From Desulfobacca acetoxidans (lineage in GTDB: Bacteria; Desulfobacterota; Desulfobaccia; Desulfobaccales; 0-14-0-80-60-11): a stretch of 8,014 bases of DNA. Position 1 is the first letter of the stretch. Each line of letters begins with the position of its first letter. Made by a program: the position numbers and the translations under genes. The notes below the pieces were generated by a model. That model was not told the origin of the DNA. It did not search any database and was given only the letters and a program-made list of their open reading frames with translations. The stretch spans positions 1-8,014 of the forward strand of contig DYJG01000102.1 of NCBI GenBank assembly GCA_020723225.1, read 5' to 3'. Positions 5,783 through 8,014 of the stretch are shown here, piece after piece.

Positions 5783-5928
5783 TAAGCCCTCTGCGAAAGT
5801 CCCATTTCTGTCATTCTGAACGGAGCGAAGCTTCGTTGCGAATCTCGTATTTCCTCGTGACTACGAGATTCTTCGGTCGCTCCGCTCCCTCGGAATGACA
5901 ATTTAGAGAAACTTTCGCAGAGGGCTTA
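5783..5928. repeat. Large (about 146-base) imperfect inverted-repeat element
   Basis: The outer arms are perfect over 18 bases: 5783-5800 (TAAGCCCTCTGCGAAAGT) and 5911-5928. Inside, GTCATTC (5810-5816) pairs with GAATGAC (5893-5899), and GAATCTCGTA (5840-5849) with TACGAGATTC (5862-5871), leaving a 12-base loop. The segments between are related but imperfect (GGAGCGAAGC against GGAGCGGAGC). The size and symmetry resemble a non-autonomous palindromic repeat, with no ORF and no clear target-site duplication. It lies between the synthetase promoter region and the chemoreceptor leader and could form a strong RNA hairpin if read from either side. Confidence 0.8.
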
Positions 5929-6170
5929 ATTATGAACTTTAAAATTAGATCAGATTACTTAGAGGAAACAACATAGATTAACTATATTAATCAGATAGTT
6001 ATTAAATAAAGGTAGTTGTAAGGCGTAATATTGTGAATATTTTTTTTAAATAACGGTTTATGAATCTTAAACATCCGGTCGATTAGATTATACCGATTGC
6101 ATTCTTTAGAAACATTGGTCTGGCCGGGGACCCCGAGCCCCAGGCGACATCGTTTTTGGAGGTTGAATTG

Positions 6171-8014
6171 ATGAGCTGGAGCGCAATGACCCTAGGAAGA
6201 AAACTGGCTCTGGGTTTTGGATTGGTTTTTTTGGGACTCATCCTGGTTTGGGGACTGGGGTACACCGGAGTAAACGGTTTGGTCAAAGACGCGGACCTGG
6301 TGATTAAAGGCAACAGGCTGGACCTGATGTTGGCCCAAAGAGAGGTGGATCACCTGAATTGGGCCAATAAGCTGAGCGCCCTGATCATCGAAGGAGATAC
6401 CACTGGTTTGGAATTGCAACTGGACGACCACAAATGCGGCTTCGGCCAGTGGCTCTACGGCCAGGGGCGCCAGGACGCGGAAAAGCTTCTGCCCCAACTG
6501 GCTCCAATGCTTAAGGAAGTGGAAGGGCCCCACCGGGCGCTGCACCAGTCCGCGGAGAAAATCTACCAGGTTTTTAAGAAGCAGCATGGGGGATTGGTGT
6601 TGATCATGTACGGCACCCTGAACGAGCATCTGAAATGGGTGTCGGAAAGCATGAAGGCCCTGGCTCTCCGGGCCGGGGGGCTGGACGCGAACCAGGCGTT
6701 CTCCCTGAGCGTGGAAAAAGATCCGAAAAAATGCCAATTCGGCAAGTTTTTACACAGCCCCGAGGTGGACCAATTAAGCGCGGCCGTGCCGGAAATCAAG
6801 AAGTACCTGGATGAATGCCGCCGCAATCACGCCGAATTACATCAATACGCCGACAAAATCGAGAGCATGGTGAACCGCGGGGATATGGCTGGGGCTCTCC
6901 AGGTGGTCAATGTGGAAATGCAGGAGTCCCTGGCCCGGGTGCGTAAAGATTTTGAGGAAGCCATTGCCCTGACCATGAAGGCCAAGGAAGGCATGAACCA
7001 GACGCACAAGATTTTCGCCCAGGAGACCTCTCCCAATTTAAAGAAGATCCAGGAAATCTTCAAACAGATGCGGGAGACCACCAAGAGCAATATGGTCACC
7101 GATGAGGGCCTGCTGCGCCAGGCCCAGGCGACCAAATCACGGGTTACTTCCATGGGCCTGGTGACCGTGGCCTTGGGGATCATCCTGGCTTTTTTCATTG
7201 CCCGCTCCATCTCCAGAATCCTGCGCCGGGTTTCCCAGGAGATGGACGAGGCGTCGGCCCAGGTAAAGTCGGCCTCGGAGCAGGTGAACGCCGCCAGCCA
7301 GTCTCTGGCCCAGGGAACCTCGGAGCAGGCCGCGGCCTTGGAAGAAACCTCTTCTTCCCTGGAAGAAATGTCCTCCATGTCTCGGCAGAACGCGGATAAT
7401 GCCCGGCAGGCAGACGGCCTGGTGGGCGAGGCCGCCCGGGTGGTGGAGAAGGCTAATCGGTCGATGGGGGACTTGACCGACTCCATGAAAGAGGTCTCCG
7501 CTGCCAGTGAAGAGACCGCCAAGATCATTAAAACCATTGATGAAATTGCCTTTCAGACCAACCTGCTGGCCCTGAACGCGGCCGTGGAAGCGGCCCGGGC
7601 CGGGGAGGCCGGCGCCGGCTTTGCGGTGGTGGCCGACGAGGTCCGGGCCCTGGCCATCCGGGCCGCGGACGCCGCCCATAATACCGCGGCCCTGATCGAG
7701 AGCAACATGGCCAAGATCAAGGAGGGCTCCGGACTGGTGGTCCAGACCGGGGAGGCCTTCTCCCTGGTGACGGCCAGCACCGTCAAGGTGAAGGAATTGG
7801 TGGCGGAGATCGCCGCGGCCTCCATGGAACAGGCCCAGGGCGTGGACCAGATCAATAAGGCCGTGGTCGAAATGGATAAGGTGGTGCAGAGCAACGCGGC
7901 CAACTCCGAGGAAGCAGCGGCCGCGGCCCAGGAACTGGCGGCCCAGTCCCTGTCGCTGAGGGAAAGCGTGGCGGACCTGCGGGCCATGGTGGAAAAGAGA
8001 AACGGCCACCGGCC
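6171..8014 (+). CDS. Methyl-accepting chemotaxis protein with tandem CZB-like zinc-binding sensor units (3' end cut by window)
   Basis: A transmembrane chemoreceptor that would signal through CheW/CheA to the flagellar motor. The frame runs 614 codons from the ATG at 6171 (GGAGG eight bases upstream) with no stop, so the C-terminus is missing. A membrane helix lies at about 12-30, an extracytoplasmic helical sensor region at 31-325, and a second helix at about 326-344 (SMGLVTVALGIILAFFIARS). The sensor holds two CZB-like units: His61, Cys89 (DDHKCGFGQWL), His121 and His125; then His153, Cys188 (KKCQFGKFL), His220 and His224. After TM2 there is little or no HAMP domain. A coiled coil with a typical methylation-region EETSSSLEEM (391-400) leads to the signalling tip IAFQTNLLALNAAVEAARAG (459-478) and GFAVVADEVRALA (483-495). 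Zinc or redox sensing is inferred from the CZB family; the ligand is not shown. Confidence 0.95.
   Translation, partial: MSWSAMTLGRKLALGFGLVFLGLILVWGLGYTGVNGLVKDADLVIKGNRLDLMLAQREVDHLNWANKLSALIIEGDTTGLELQLDDHKCGFGQWLYGQGRQDAEKLLPQLAPMLKEVEGPHRALHQSAEKIYQVFKKQHGGLVLIMYGTLNEHLKWVSESMKALALRAGGLDANQAFSLSVEKDPKKCQFGKFLHSPEVDQLSAAVPEIKKYLDECRRNHAELHQYADKIESMVNRGDMAGALQVVNVEMQESLARVRKDFEEAIALTMKAKEGMNQTHKIFAQETSPNLKKIQEIFKQMRETTKSNMVTDEGLLRQAQATKSRVTSMGLVTVALGIILAFFIARSISRILRRVSQEMDEASAQVKSASEQVNAASQSLAQGTSEQAAALEETSSSLEEMSSMSRQNADNARQADGLVGEAARVVEKANRSMGDLTDSMKEVSAASEETAKIIKTIDEIAFQTNLLALNAAVEAARAGEAGAGFAVVADEVRALAIRAADAAHNTAALIESNMAKIKEGSGLVVQTGEAFSLVTASTVKVKELVAEIAAASMEQAQGVDQINKAVVEMDKVVQSNAANSEEAAAAAQELAAQSLSLRESVADLRAMVEKRNGHR

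Larger units (their letters stand above)
5665..6170. other. Divergent intergenic region between acyl-CoA synthetase and chemoreceptor
   Basis: No gene is seen in these 506 bases. From left to right it holds the synthetase ribosome binding site (GGAGG on the minus strand, 5669-5673) and a candidate minus-strand promoter (5704-5733). The large hairpin at 5783-5928 follows, then an AT-rich stretch (about 5930-6115) that probably contains the chemoreceptor promoter. A short GC-rich leader ends with GGAGG at 6158-6162, eight bases before the ATG at 6171. A weak -35/-10 pair, TTGTAA (6016-6021) and TATTTT (6038-6043), can be drawn on the plus strand. No convincing flagellar sigma-28 or sigma-54 promoter was found. 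Confidence 0.5.

Noticed and set aside
6068..6099. Sigma-28-like promoter upstream of the chemoreceptor
   Set aside because: TAAA and ACCGATTG are present, but the spacing is about five bases too long and the -10 match is poor.
7137..8009. Minus-strand open frame of 290 codons opposite the chemoreceptor
   Set aside because: The plus strand encodes an unmistakable chemoreceptor signalling domain here; the reverse frame is low-complexity Gly/His/Leu and a shadow. The same applies to 6842-7537 and 7553-7987.

Overview
This is a GC-rich bacterial segment interrupted by one AT-rich island. Gene content points to an anaerobic, chemotactic Gram-negative bacterium. The NDP-forming acyl-CoA synthetase, the molybdenum cofactor gene and the chemoreceptor with CZB-type zinc sites and a TM2-to-signalling junction lacking a clear HAMP domain would all suit the Desulfobacterota (former Deltaproteobacteria). 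That assignment is inference; there is no rRNA or other marker gene here.

Layout. Positions 1-327 hold no convincing gene but carry several short GC-rich palindromes. moeA follows on the minus strand (328-1578). An AT-rich island (about 1579-2500) holds two small minus-strand orphan genes: a predicted membrane protein (1588-1905) and a 128-residue cysteine-containing protein (2051-2437). Next, on the minus strand, are a solo HicB-like protein (2507-2731), an isochorismatase-family cysteine hydrolase (2868-3419) and a large single-chain ADP-forming acyl-CoA synthetase (3619-5664). A 506-base divergent spacer (5665-6170) contains a roughly 146-base hairpin and an AT-rich leader. It separates the synthetase from a plus-strand methyl-accepting chemotaxis protein that starts at 6171 and runs off the window end.

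The genes do not form one obvious pathway. moeA serves molybdoenzymes. The synthetase would conserve energy as ATP from acyl-CoA thioesters. The chemoreceptor carries two tandem CZB-like zinc-binding units, each with a full His-Cys-His-His set, in its predicted extracytoplasmic sensor region. The minus-strand genes are separated by spacers full of palindromes, so they are probably several transcription units rather than one operon.

The most striking non-coding trait is the density and variety of short palindromic repeats. There are exact 27-base inverted copies at 3-29 and 2796-2822, a related GGCGGGCG family at 34-58 and 272-297, a nested palindrome at 3492-3543, a hairpin that abuts the synthetase stop codon and another that overlaps the moeA stop codon, and the large hairpin at 5783-5928. 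I did not find a clearly new multi-gene system. The best leads are the tandem CZB receptor, the hairpin repeats sitting on stop codons, and the AT-rich island whose edge falls at the moeA start codon.
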